Assembly: GCA_021203245.1 (NCBI GenBank)
Contig: JAJQBO010000092.1
Span: 1-64,000 of the forward strand
Reading direction: 5' to 3'
DNA: 64,000 nucleotides
From: Planctomycetaceae bacterium
GTDB lineage: Bacteria; Planctomycetota; SZUA-567
Shown piece after piece: positions 42,920 to 51,287 of this stretch. Below the pieces are notes generated by a model. That model ran no database searches and was not told where the DNA came from. It worked only from the letters and a program-made list of their open reading frames with translations. Made by a program: the position numbers and the translations under genes. How positions within the stretch are numbered: the stretch's first letter is position 1; the number at the start of each line of letters is the position of its first letter.

Positions 42920-44638
42920 GTGGACTTGAAAGACAAACAGCGAATCCTTATCACCGCCGCCCTGCCCTATGCCAACGGCCGGCTCCATATCGGCCATGTC
43001 GCCGGCGCCTACCTGCCGGCCGACATCGCGGTCCGCTATCTCAAGCTGCGCGGCAAGGAGGTGCACTTCGTCTGCGGCTCCGACGAAAACGGCGTGCCCA
43101 TCACCTTCAGCGCCATGAAGGAAGGCGTCACCCCGCAGGATATCGTTGACCGCTACACCAACTCCATCATGAACGCCTTCAACGGGTTGAATGTCGATTT
43201 CTCCATCTACGGCCGCACCCACACCCCGCGCCACGACCAGGTGGCGCAGGACTTTTTCCTCCGTCTCTACGAGCGCGGCCACGTCGTCCGCAAAACCGGC
43301 GAACAGGTCTATTGCACCGTCTGCGAGCGCTTCCTGCCCGACCGCTACATCGAGGGCATCTGCTATTACGCCGACTGTAAAGCGCCGGGCGCGCGCGGCG
43401 ACCAGTGCGAAAAATGCGGCAGGCCGGTGGACGCGACCAAGCTGATCGAACCCGAATGCATGGTCTGCAAGACGCTGGGCCGCGAATCGCGCGGTCATAT
43501 CGAGGTCCGATCCACCGACCACTGGTATTTCCGCCTCGACAGCTTTTCGCAGGCGCTCCGGGAATACCTCGACTCCCACTCGGAATGGCGCGAATCGGTC
43601 AAGCGCTTCTCCTACGGCCTCATCGACCAGGGCCTCAAGGAACGCGGCATCACCCGCGACATGGAGTGGGGCGTGCCGGTGCCGCTGCCGGGCGGCGAAG
43701 GAAAAGTCCTCTACGTCTGGTTCGATGCGCCTATCGGCTATATCACCTTCAGTCAGGAATATTTCGAAGCCATGGGCAAGCTGGACGAATGGAAGGACTT
43801 CTGGCAAAACCCGGAGACCGGCCTCGTCCACTTCATCGGCAAGGACAACACCGTTTTCCATACCGTCATCTTCCCCGGCATGCTGATGGCCCACGGCGAC
43901 TACCGCCTCGCCGACGCCGTCGTCGTCAATGAATTCCTGAACCTCGAGGGCGACAAAATTTCCACCTCGCGCGACTACGCCGTCTGGGTCGACGAATACC
44001 TCCAGGCCTTCCCGGCCGATCCGCTCCGCTATTACCTGACCGCCATCGCGCCGGAGAACTCGGACGCCGATTTCTCGTGGAAGCAGTTCCAGCAGCACAA
44101 CAACGGCGAACTGGCCGACAACCTCGGCAACTTTATCCAGCGGAACCTGTCGTTCTGCAAAAAGTATTTCGACGGCAAAGTTCCGGAAATCGACCAGCCC
44201 ACCGAAGCCGGCCAGGCCGTTTTGCAGGAGATTGAGGTCGCGCGCGCCGAACTGGCCGAGCTGCTGGACGAGTTCCACTTCAAGGCGGCATTGGAACGGC
44301 TGATGCGGCTGTCGCAGCGCGGCAACCAGTACTTTGCCGAAGAAGAACCGTGGAAGTCGCGGAAGACCGACATGGCCGCCTGCGCCCGCACCATGTTCGT
44401 CGGGGTCAAGATAGTGGAAGCGCTGTCCGTCTTCATGTCGCCGTTCATGCCCGGCGCGGCCGCGAAGGTGCGCGAGTTCATGAACCTGCCGCCCCTGACC
44501 CACGGCGACTGGAACGCGCCAAGCCGCCTGAAGGGCGGCGAACCGCTGGGCGACCCGGAGGTCCTTTTCCCCAAATACGACGACGCGACCATTCAGCCGC
44601 ACATCGACAAGCTGCGCGGCACGGTCGAGGGAGCCTAG
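42920..44638 (+). CDS. metG: Methionyl-tRNA synthetase
   Basis: A GTG at 42920 with AAGGAG 8 nt upstream is the preferred start, since VDLKDKQRILITAALPYANGRLHIGH aligns directly with the family N-terminus; an ATG at 42869 would add 17 residues. The 572-residue enzyme charges tRNA-Met. It has the HIGH motif (GRLHIGHV), the connective-peptide zinc knuckles (CTVC...C...CEKC), the Met-binding YVWFDAPIGYITF, and KISTSR in place of KMSKS, a known variant. The anticodon-binding helical domain is complete (NNGELADNLGNFIQRN). The C-terminal EMAP/tRNA-binding domain found in some MetG proteins is absent. Confidence 0.95.
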   Translation: MDLKDKQRILITAALPYANGRLHIGHVAGAYLPADIAVRYLKLRGKEVHFVCGSDENGVPITFSAMKEGVTPQDIVDRYTNSIMNAFNGLNVDFSIYGRTHTPRHDQVAQDFFLRLYERGHVVRKTGEQVYCTVCERFLPDRYIEGICYYADCKAPGARGDQCEKCGRPVDATKLIEPECMVCKTLGRESRGHIEVRSTDHWYFRLDSFSQALREYLDSHSEWRESVKRFSYGLIDQGLKERGITRDMEWGVPVPLPGGEGKVLYVWFDAPIGYITFSQEYFEAMGKLDEWKDFWQNPETGLVHFIGKDNTVFHTVIFPGMLMAHGDYRLADAVVVNEFLNLEGDKISTSRDYAVWVDEYLQAFPADPLRYYLTAIAPENSDADFSWKQFQQHNNGELADNLGNFIQRNLSFCKKYFDGKVPEIDQPTEAGQAVLQEIEVARAELAELLDEFHFKAALERLMRLSQRGNQYFAEEEPWKSRKTDMAACARTMFVGVKIVEALSVFMSPFMPGAAAKVREFMNLPPLTHGDWNAPSRLKGGEPLGDPEVLFPKYDDATIQPHIDKLRGTVEGA

Positions 44639-44685
44639 GCAAGCGCCACACGGCGCTGAATGGGCGGTCAAGTGAAGGAAAGCGC

Positions 44686-45318
44686 ATGAACGGTCCCAAT
44701 CCGGATACCAGGCATCCAATGGTGGGCTTTCCTCAGGTTTGTTTTATTAAAAATACGGTGACCAATCCCCAAATTGTCGTCGGGGACTACACCTATTATG
44801 ACGATCCGGACGATTCGGAGGATTTCGAGAGGAATGTCCTCTATCTTTTTCCGTTTATCGGCGACCGGCTCATCATCGGCAAGTTTTGCGCCCTGGCAAA
44901 AGGAGTGCGTTTTATTATGAATGGCGCCAATCATAAATTGGCTGCCATATCAACTTTCCCCTTTCAGATTTTCGGCAACGGATGGGAAAAGGTCATGCCC
45001 GGCAAGGGCGACCTTCCTTACAAAGGGGACACGGTTATTGGCAACGACGTCTGGCTTGGGTACGAGTCGCTAATCATGCCGGGTGTCACAATCGGCAACG
45101 GAGCGATAATCGCCGCACAATCTGTGGTGACTTCCGACGTGCCTCCGTACACGATTATGGGCGGTAACCCGGCCCGCCCCATAAAGACGCGCTTTAATGC
45201 CGCCACCATCGAAAAACTGGAGGCGCTGGCTTGGTGGGATTGGCCTGTAGATAAAATCAGCCGCAATCTCGACCGCATCGTCAGTTGTGATGTCGATGCC
45301 TTATGTGAGTCGCTTTAG
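44686..45318 (+). CDS. Vat/CatB-type O-acetyltransferase (left-handed beta-helix)
   Basis: The 210-residue product follows AAGGAA by 6 nt. It belongs to the xenobiotic acetyltransferase (XAT) family: IVVGDYTYYDDP, FIGDRLIIGKFCALAKGVRFIMNGANHKL (with the catalytic His in NGANH), then hexapeptide repeats TVIGNDVWLGYESLIMPGVTIGNGAIIAAQSVV, and the closing MGGNPARPIKTRF. Family members acetylate streptogramin A or chloramphenicol, but many chromosomal homologues have unknown natural substrates. Resistance should not be assumed. It lies 47 nt after metG and 37 nt before waaF, and a cell-envelope sugar substrate is equally possible. Confidence 0.9.
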   Translation: MNGPNPDTRHPMVGFPQVCFIKNTVTNPQIVVGDYTYYDDPDDSEDFERNVLYLFPFIGDRLIIGKFCALAKGVRFIMNGANHKLAAISTFPFQIFGNGWEKVMPGKGDLPYKGDTVIGNDVWLGYESLIMPGVTIGNGAIIAAQSVVTSDVPPYTIMGGNPARPIKTRFNAATIEKLEALAWWDWPVDKISRNLDRIVSCDVDALCESL

Positions 45319-45355
45319 AAAGCTTTTTCTTCAATAAGGTATCTCGAAACGGGCC

Positions 45356-46459
45356 ATGTATCCCGATACAAAACCGACGGACAAGCGATTCAACCTGCTC
45401 CTGCGCATGCCGAACTGGCTGGGCGACTGCGTCATGGCCATGCCGGCGGTGCGACACCTCGTCGAGACCCTGCCGGAAGCGCGGATATATTTGGGTGGTC
45501 GCGAGGGCTTCCGCAATTTCTTCCTGGCCCAGCCGGGCGTGAGCGGATTCGTCCCCGCACCGGACAGCGGCGTCGGCAACCTGGTCAAGGGCATGACGGC
45601 GACGCGGCGGTTTCTCCGTGACGGCGGCGTGCCGGGCGGCATCGACGTCGGGCTGCTCCTGACCAACTCCGTTTCGACGGCGGCCTGGCTGTGGCGTCTC
45701 GGCGCGAATATCCGCATCGGCTATAACCGCGACTGCCGCCGCCTGTTCCTCACCTACCCGGTGCCGTGCGGCGGAGTCGAATCGTCGTGGCACTTTGTCC
45801 GCTATTACCTGTGGCTCGCAAAGTTCGCCGAAGCGGTGGTGTTCGAAAACGAAGCCGCGACCGAACGCCACACCGAACCGCTGACCGACTATATGACCCC
45901 GACCATCCGTGTCGGTGACGAGGCGCGCCGCGAAGCGGAATCGCTCCTGGTGCAGCTTGGCGTGTCGGAACGCTACGCCGTCTTCGCGCCGGCCAGCGCC
46001 TACGGGCCGGTGAAGGACTGGCCGGTCCGCCATTACCGCGACCTGGCGTCGGCATTGGTCAAGCAAGGCATGGCGGTCGTCGTCACCGGGTCGGCCAAAC
46101 AGGCCGATGTCTGCGCGGCGGTTACCGAAGGGATTCGCGGCGCGGTCAATCTGGCCGGCCAGACCAGCCTCGACGCCTTTGCCGGGCTGCTGGCTGGCGC
46201 GTCGCTGTTCGTCGGCGGCGATTCCGGCGGCGCGCACGTGGCGGGCGCGCTCGGCGTGCCGACCGTCGTCATCTTCGGCATCACCAACCCCACCCGCACC
46301 AGGGCCGGCGGCCGGCGCGTCGTCTGCGTTGGCGATGGCGAGGCGGTGGATGTCAAACTGTCCACCCCGGCAGCGCGCAAGGCGGCGCAGGCGGCGTTGG
46401 AGGCGATTGAACCGGCACGGGTGCTGGCGGAAATACAGCGGGTGACGGGCGAGGCATAA
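45356..46459 (+). CDS. waaF: ADP-heptose:LPS heptosyltransferase (WaaF/RfaF-type, GT9)
   Basis: A 367-residue GT9 glycosyltransferase. It begins LLLRMPNWLGDCVMAMPAVRHL, the WaaF hallmark, with LLLTNSVSTAAWLWRLGANIRIGYNRDCR mid N-domain. The C-domain has VFAPASAYGPVKDWPVRHYRDLASAL and the donor-binding LAGQTSLDAFAGLLAGASLFVGGDSGGAHVAGALGVPTVVIFG. WaaF adds the second heptose to the LPS inner core from ADP-L-glycero-D-manno-heptose at the cytoplasmic face. Together with KdsC it supports a Gram-negative outer membrane with a KDO-heptose core. The sub-specificity (HepI versus HepII) is tentative. Confidence 0.88.
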   Translation: MYPDTKPTDKRFNLLLRMPNWLGDCVMAMPAVRHLVETLPEARIYLGGREGFRNFFLAQPGVSGFVPAPDSGVGNLVKGMTATRRFLRDGGVPGGIDVGLLLTNSVSTAAWLWRLGANIRIGYNRDCRRLFLTYPVPCGGVESSWHFVRYYLWLAKFAEAVVFENEAATERHTEPLTDYMTPTIRVGDEARREAESLLVQLGVSERYAVFAPASAYGPVKDWPVRHYRDLASALVKQGMAVVVTGSAKQADVCAAVTEGIRGAVNLAGQTSLDAFAGLLAGASLFVGGDSGGAHVAGALGVPTVVIFGITNPTRTRAGGRRVVCVGDGEAVDVKLSTPAARKAAQAALEAIEPARVLAEIQRVTGEA

Positions 46460-46495
46460 AGGGGCTTAGGGAATAACGCACCAGCCTCCCCCATA

Positions 46496-46556
46496 CGTCA
46501 CCCCGGCCGAACCGCCCGCTTTTTTCGCTGGTGGAGGTCCGTACGCCGGAGTGACG
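46496..46556. repeat. Family A' repeat, short form
   Basis: CGTCACCCCGGCCGAACCGCCCG joins a right end TGGTGGAGGTCCGTACGCCGGAGTGACG. This looks like an A' element with its centre deleted. It lies between waaF and the GH57 gene. Confidence 0.7.
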
Positions 46557-46631
46557 TTTCGGGGAGGTGAGAGGTTGGTTTAAATAAGCGCCAATGGTAC
46601 CTTTTTCCACCATCGCCAAGGGAGGTCTGAT

Positions 46632-49352
46632 ATGCCTACGGGTGATCGCTGTCTCCTCGTCCACGGCCACTTCTACCAGCCTCCGCGCGAAAATCCCTGG
46701 ACTGGCAAAATCGATCCGCAGCCCTCGGCCGCACCGTGGGAAAACTGGAACCGCCGCATCGCCGACGAATGCTATATCCCCATGGCGCGCTCGCGCCTGT
46801 ACAACGCGGCGGGCGAAATCGACGATCTCTACAATAACTACGCCCATACCTCCTTCAACTTCGGGCCGACCCTGATGTCCTGGCTCCGTGAAGCGCACCC
46901 GGAGTGTATCCGGCATCTGGCCGACGCCACCCATATCGACCGCACCTTCGCCATGGCCCAGGTGTACAGCCATATGATGCTGCCCCTCGCCGACGCGCGG
47001 GACCGCCACACCCAGGTCCTGTGGGGACTGCGGGAGTTCCACGCCCGCTTCGGCTTTTATCCCGAAGGCATGTGGCTCTCCGAATGCGGCATCGACGCGG
47101 AGACGGTGCGCACCCTCATCGACCACCGCATCCGCTTCGTCATCCTCTCGCCCCATCAGGCGTCCAAGGCGCGGCCGTTCGGCGAAATGGACTGGCGCGA
47201 GGCGTCGATGGGCTCTATCGACACCCGCCGCGCCTACCGCCTGTTCGACCTCGACGGCGGCGGCCGCACCCATTTCGACAGATTCCTGGACGTCGTCTTT
47301 TACACGCCCGGCCTCAACCTCAAGGTCTCGTTCGATCACATCCTCAACCGCCCGGACGATCTCGCGCGCGAACTCGAGCACTGCTATCTCCCCGAGTACG
47401 ACGGGGCGCAGCTCGTCTCCATCGTCACCGACGGCGAAATCTACGGCCACCACGAAAAGCGCGGCGAAGAGGCCTTGTCGCGGCTCTTCCACGACATCGC
47501 CCCCAAACTTGGGCTGAAGGTGGTGTCGGCCTATGAATTCATCCGCGACAATCCGCCGGATTGGGAGGTTAAGCTGTGGAACGGCGAGGACAAGCGCGGC
47601 TCAAGCTGGTCCTGCGGCCACGGCGTCGGCCGCTGGTACCGCGACTGCGGCTGCCGTCCGCCCACGCCGCCCGGCTGGAACCAGGCCTGGCGCGAACCGC
47701 TCCGCGACGCCTTCGACAGCCTGCGCGACCGGGTGCGTTTTGTCGCGCGGCGCGAACTCGGGCATCTGGTCTGGGACGCCGACGACGCGCTGGTGGATTA
47801 TATCACCATCGTCCTCGACCCCGGCCTGGCGTCGCGGCGCGCCTTTCTCGATACGCACGCCCAGCGCCGCCTGGACCGCGACGAAGTCGAGCGGTTGTGG
47901 CGGGTGCTCGAGGCCGAGCACATGGCGATGCTGATGTATACCTCCTGCGGGTGGTTTTTCGACGAGATATCCGGCCTCGAACCGGTGCAGAACATGCGTT
48001 ACGCCCTCCGGGCGGCAGAACTCATCCAGCCCCTGCACGACGAAAACCTTCTCGACCTTCTGGAGGACCGCCTCGCCGACGCGGTCCCGAACATCCGCCG
48101 CTACCCGGACGGCAAGGCGGTGTTTCGCCAGTTGGCCGTGCCAGGCCGCCACGACAACCGCGAGCTCGCCGCCGCCATGGCGGTGTGCCTGACGGCGAAC
48201 TTTCCGCTCGACTGTTTGTCGTGGAAGCTGGTCGACAAGACGGAGACGGTCAATTACGCCGATTCGACCGGCAACCACGTCTCGTGGGGATCGTTTGTCT
48301 GCCACGACGAACGGCTCGACCGCTTTATCCGCGCCTCGTGGCTGGTGCGCCTGGACGACGGCGACAACACCGCTATCGGCCTGCACGGCTACGAAGAGGT
48401 GCAGGGCGACCCCTACCGCGAACAGGGCGACATCCCCTTCAAGGCGGACGAGGATTTCACCTGGCTGCAGGAGATCCCCAACGCCTTCAAGGACCTGAAC
48501 CGCGAAGAGGTGATGGAAAAATTGGGCGATATCCTCGTCCGCTTCGACCGCTTCCCCGAGGCGGTGCGGGCCATGATCTACCGGACCTCGGCGCAAGAGG
48601 CCGAAAACACCCTTCTCGCCGAAACGGTCAAGATGGGCATGCGATCGGTGCCGTTCCTGGACCGGGCCAACAAGCACGGCGCGCGCGCGCCCGAATACCT
48701 GACCCGTACCGTCGTCGGCTCGTTCGAACTGCGGATGATTGGCGCTGTGTACGAGGCGGCGGCGGCCATGGAATTCGGCGACGACGCGGCCGAAGCTGTC
48801 GAAAAACCGCGCGGCGCGGCGGTGGATTTGGGCCTCAATCCCTCCCTCGACGCTCCCTATCGGGCCGTATACGCCATCGGGCTCGAACTCCTGCGCTGGT
48901 ACGGCGGCGTGGGCGAGGCGGGCTGGCTGGACGGCCTGCGGACGCGCGACCTGAACGACGGCCGCGCCTGGCTCGCCCCGACGGCGGCGGCCAACCACGC
49001 ACTCCGCTATCCGGCCGCGGGCGGCTTTGCCCAGGCCCTCGGCATTGGCCTTGCAAAACTGCGGCAGCGGCTGCTGGCGGGAAACGGCGTCGCGGCTGCG
49101 GCCCTGACGCAGATACCGTTTACCGAACTCCTCAGCTATGCACAGCGGTTGCGGCTGGAGCCGCGCGGCATGGTGGCCCTCGGCATCGCCTATTGGGACT
49201 TTCTCGGCGCGCCGCTGCGGCGGTTGATTCGCCGCGACCCGACCGGCATCATGGACGGCGAGGCCGGGGTGCGGATACGGGTCGCGGGCACGCTTTTGGG
49301 ATTTTCCGACGACGCCGTGGCGCGGCGCATCGACGAGGCGATAAAAGGGTGA
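46632..49352 (+). CDS. Glycoside hydrolase family 57 protein with DUF3536
   Basis: The 906-residue product starts at an ATG after AGGGAGGTCTGAT. The N-terminal GH57 domain has CLLVHGHFYQPPRENPW (motif 1), a NNYAHTSFNFGPTLMSWL block, and PEGMWLSECGID with Glu151 as the probable retaining nucleophile (WLPEC-type motif). IVTDGEIYGHHEKRGEEAL, with an Asp/Glu pair, lies around residue 265. The C-terminal half is the helical DUF3536 region (SSWSCGHGVGRWYRDCGC, then SCGWFFDEISGLEPVQNMRYALRAAEL). GH57 enzymes act on alpha-glucans (amylase, branching, 4-alpha-glucanotransferase). Given malQ in the window, a glycogen or maltodextrin role is likely. No signal peptide, so cytoplasmic. Confidence 0.92.
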   Translation: MPTGDRCLLVHGHFYQPPRENPWTGKIDPQPSAAPWENWNRRIADECYIPMARSRLYNAAGEIDDLYNNYAHTSFNFGPTLMSWLREAHPECIRHLADATHIDRTFAMAQVYSHMMLPLADARDRHTQVLWGLREFHARFGFYPEGMWLSECGIDAETVRTLIDHRIRFVILSPHQASKARPFGEMDWREASMGSIDTRRAYRLFDLDGGGRTHFDRFLDVVFYTPGLNLKVSFDHILNRPDDLARELEHCYLPEYDGAQLVSIVTDGEIYGHHEKRGEEALSRLFHDIAPKLGLKVVSAYEFIRDNPPDWEVKLWNGEDKRGSSWSCGHGVGRWYRDCGCRPPTPPGWNQAWREPLRDAFDSLRDRVRFVARRELGHLVWDADDALVDYITIVLDPGLASRRAFLDTHAQRRLDRDEVERLWRVLEAEHMAMLMYTSCGWFFDEISGLEPVQNMRYALRAAELIQPLHDENLLDLLEDRLADAVPNIRRYPDGKAVFRQLAVPGRHDNRELAAAMAVCLTANFPLDCLSWKLVDKTETVNYADSTGNHVSWGSFVCHDERLDRFIRASWLVRLDDGDNTAIGLHGYEEVQGDPYREQGDIPFKADEDFTWLQEIPNAFKDLNREEVMEKLGDILVRFDRFPEAVRAMIYRTSAQEAENTLLAETVKMGMRSVPFLDRANKHGARAPEYLTRTVVGSFELRMIGAVYEAAAAMEFGDDAAEAVEKPRGAAVDLGLNPSLDAPYRAVYAIGLELLRWYGGVGEAGWLDGLRTRDLNDGRAWLAPTAAANHALRYPAAGGFAQALGIGLAKLRQRLLAGNGVAAAALTQIPFTELLSYAQRLRLEPRGMVALGIAYWDFLGAPLRRLIRRDPTGIMDGEAGVRIRVAGTLLGFSDDAVARRIDEAIKG

Positions 49353-49393
49353 TTGATCCCGGGCCGCGTTTTTGCGATGATACCTTTTTAGGG

Positions 49394-49422
49394 CGGCCGG
49401 CGGATTCCGCGCCGGCCGTTGT
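49394..49422 (+). terminator. Possible terminator after the GH57 gene
   Basis: A perfect 9-bp stem CGGCCGGCG / CGCCGGCCG with a 7-nt loop is followed only by TTGTT, so termination would be weak. Confidence 0.4.
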
Positions 49423-49468
49423 TCGTTGCCCACGTCACGGTGGGTCCAGGTAAAAAAGCGAAGGCAGC

Positions 49469-50281
49469 ATGGAAGACGTCCAAAACCAGTCCGATAGCCG
49501 CGAACAGCCGATCGATCTCGTCGGCGTGTCGGGGCTTCGCTATCCCATAACCGTCCGCGACCGCACCCGGCAGCGCCAGTCCACCGTCGCCGACATGACC
49601 CTGTCCGTGTCGTTGCCGCACCACTTCAAAGGGACCCACATGTCGCGGTTTATCGAGGTGGTCCACCTGCACCATCGCCAGATCGACATGGAGACCCTGC
49701 CGGAGATCATCTCCTCGCTCCGGACCAAGCTGGAGGCGGAACGGGCGCGCATCGAGGTGGCGCTTCCGTATTTTGTCGAAAAGACCGCGCCGGTGTCGCA
49801 GCAGAAGTCACTGATGTCCTACGACTGCCGCTACGTGGCCGAGGTCAGCCCCGACGGCGACGACTTCGTGGTCGCTGTGCGGGTCCCCGTCACCACCCTG
49901 TGCCCCTGCTCGAAGGCGATTTCCGACTACGGCGCGCACAACCAGCGCGGCTATGTCGATATCGAGGTGCGGGCCAGCCGCGGCCCGAGCGGCCTGCCCC
50001 GGATGGTGTGGATAGAGGAACTGATCGAAGTGGCGGAAGGGGCCGGCTCGGCGCCTGTCTATCCGCTGCTGAAGCGGGAAGACGAGCGCAACCTCACCAT
50101 GCGCGCCTACGACAACCCGGCGTTCGTGGAGGATGTCGTCCGCCAGGTTGCGGCCGGCCTGCGGGACGACAGCCGCATCGCCTGGCTGCATGTGCGGGTC
50201 GAGACGCTGGAAAGCATCCACGACCACAGCGCCTTCGCGGAAATCTATTGGCCGGACAAGCGCCCCGACTATGACAGATAA
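49469..50281 (+). CDS. folE2: GTP cyclohydrolase FolE2 (type IB)
   Basis: A 270-residue tunnelling-fold enzyme converting GTP to 7,8-dihydroneopterin triphosphate, the entry step for folate and for queuosine-type precursors. Family marks are VGVSGLRYPITVRDR, SLPHHFKGTHMSRFIE, SYDCRYVAEV, the metal-site VTTLCPCSKAISDYGAHNQRG (Cys plus the conserved His/Glu elsewhere), and ESIHDHSAFAE at the C-terminus. FolE2 is metal-promiscuous and often replaces the zinc-dependent FolE. All key residues are present. It is followed by two small conserved genes at short spacing that may share its transcript. Confidence 0.94.
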   Translation: MEDVQNQSDSREQPIDLVGVSGLRYPITVRDRTRQRQSTVADMTLSVSLPHHFKGTHMSRFIEVVHLHHRQIDMETLPEIISSLRTKLEAERARIEVALPYFVEKTAPVSQQKSLMSYDCRYVAEVSPDGDDFVVAVRVPVTTLCPCSKAISDYGAHNQRGYVDIEVRASRGPSGLPRMVWIEELIEVAEGAGSAPVYPLLKREDERNLTMRAYDNPAFVEDVVRQVAAGLRDDSRIAWLHVRVETLESIHDHSAFAEIYWPDKRPDYDR

Positions 50282-50319
50282 GTAAAAGGGGTATACTGGA
50301 ATTCTGCTGGAGGCTGGAA

Positions 50320-50526
50320 ATGGACGAATCACCCACCAGGCCCGGTCAGCGGCGGCCCAATTTGGGCATTCACTTTCGTTGCTGCAACGTCTACGGGTAC
50401 ATCTACAAGAACAAGACGGGCGACGCCTACGTAGGCGGCTGCCCGCGCTGCGGCAGACAACTCCGCGTGCCGATCGCCAAGGACGGCAGCGGCACCAACC
50501 AGCGAATTTTCCAGACAAGGGGATAA
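50320..50526 (+). CDS. Small zinc-ribbon-like conserved protein
   Basis: A 68-residue protein with a basic N-terminus, then LGIHFRCCNVYGYIYKNKTG, then a CPRCGR knuckle, giving a CC...CxxC ribbon. A similar short GIHFxCCNVYxRIY protein is, as I recall, conserved in Planctomycetes-related genomes, with no assigned function. GGAGGCTGGAA precedes the ATG. Its stop lies 3 nt before the next gene, so the two are probably translated together. Function unknown. Confidence 0.7.
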   Translation: MDESPTRPGQRRPNLGIHFRCCNVYGYIYKNKTGDAYVGGCPRCGRQLRVPIAKDGSGTNQRIFQTRG

Positions 50527-50529
50527 TGC

Positions 50530-51036
50530 GTGGCTGAAGCATGGCATATCGGTCGCAGCACCCGGACCTGCGCCAAAACGGGCGAGGAGATTCCGCCCGA
50601 GGTTCCCTATTATTCCGCCCTGTTGGAAACGGACGACGAGGGCTGGATTCGGCGCGACTACTCGGCCGAAGCGTGGCCGGAAGTGGACACGGGCGAATTC
50701 TTTTCCTACTGGAAAAACAAGGGCTACTCGCCCAAGGCCGACAAGCGTCCGCCTGTCGATTACGACCGCATGCTCGATTTCTTCGACGCCCTCGGCGACT
50801 CGGAGGAACGCGGCAAACGGCTCCTCCGCTACGTCATCGCGCTGGTGCTTGTCCGCCGCCGCCGCCTCCGCCTCGAAGACATGAGCCGCACCGACGCGGG
50901 CGACCGGCTGGTGGTCTATGACAGACGCCACGAAAAGACGCTGGAAATCGTCTCTCCCGAGGCGACCCGCGAGGATTTGGAAAAGACCCAGGAACAACTG
51001 AACAATCTCTTCGACAGCGATTTCAGCGATGTTTGA
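50530..51036 (+). CDS. Conserved hypothetical protein (WHIGRSTRTC type)
   Basis: A 168-residue protein beginning with GTG after AGGGGATAATGC. It opens AEAWHIGRSTRTCAKTGEEIPPEVPYYSALLE, containing two CxxTG/EIPP elements that look like half of a zinc ribbon. The rest is helical and charged (RGKRLLRYVIALVLVRRRRLRLEDM, then EDLEKTQEQLNNLFDSD). No catalytic motif or membrane helix of normal length is evident. Its pairing with the preceding zinc-ribbon gene (3-nt gap) suggests they act together. I cannot assign a function. Confidence 0.72.
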   Translation: MAEAWHIGRSTRTCAKTGEEIPPEVPYYSALLETDDEGWIRRDYSAEAWPEVDTGEFFSYWKNKGYSPKADKRPPVDYDRMLDFFDALGDSEERGKRLLRYVIALVLVRRRRLRLEDMSRTDAGDRLVVYDRRHEKTLEIVSPEATREDLEKTQEQLNNLFDSDFSDV

Positions 51037-51054
51037 ATTGCCCCCCTCAAACGC

Positions 51055-51208
51055 CGTCACCCCCGCGAACGCGGGAGCCCAGTGGACAGCGCAGCGAAGG
51101 AACGGTGGTACATACCCAAAATCTCTTCGCGCAGCCGCATCAGTGAGAACCAATCGTTCCTTTTCCACCGCCCGCTGGATTTCCGCGTGCGCGGGAATGA
51201 CGGGGTGA
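51055..51208. repeat. Palindromic repeat, family B (full copy)
   Basis: CGTCACCCCCGCGAACGCGGGAG (51055-) is inverted against CGCGTGCGCGGGAATGACGGGGTGA at the right. The inner GGAACGGTGGTACATACCC is inverted by ATCGTTCC. This is the clearest complete family B copy and fills the intergenic gap before the terminator. Confidence 0.8.
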
Positions 51209-51231
51209 GTTGAGGTGGTGGCGTTATCCAA

Positions 51232-51261
51232 TAAATAAACCCCCGCTCGTGCGAGCGGGGG
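51232..51261 (-). terminator. Intrinsic terminator of the 51.3-62.7 kb catabolic operon
   Basis: A perfect 10-bp stem CCCCCGCTCG / CGAGCGGGGG (51240-51249 with 51252-51261) with a 2-nt spacer. On the minus strand it is followed by TTTATTTATT. It lies 26 nt beyond the alcohol dehydrogenase stop. Confidence 0.88.
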
Positions 51262-51287
51262 CAACGCCGGGACAGAACTCCGTATCC

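Noticed and set aside
44686-45318. Calling the XAT-family gene an antibiotic-resistance determinant
   Set aside because: Many chromosomal homologues act on unknown natural substrates, and no mobile-element context surrounds this copy.
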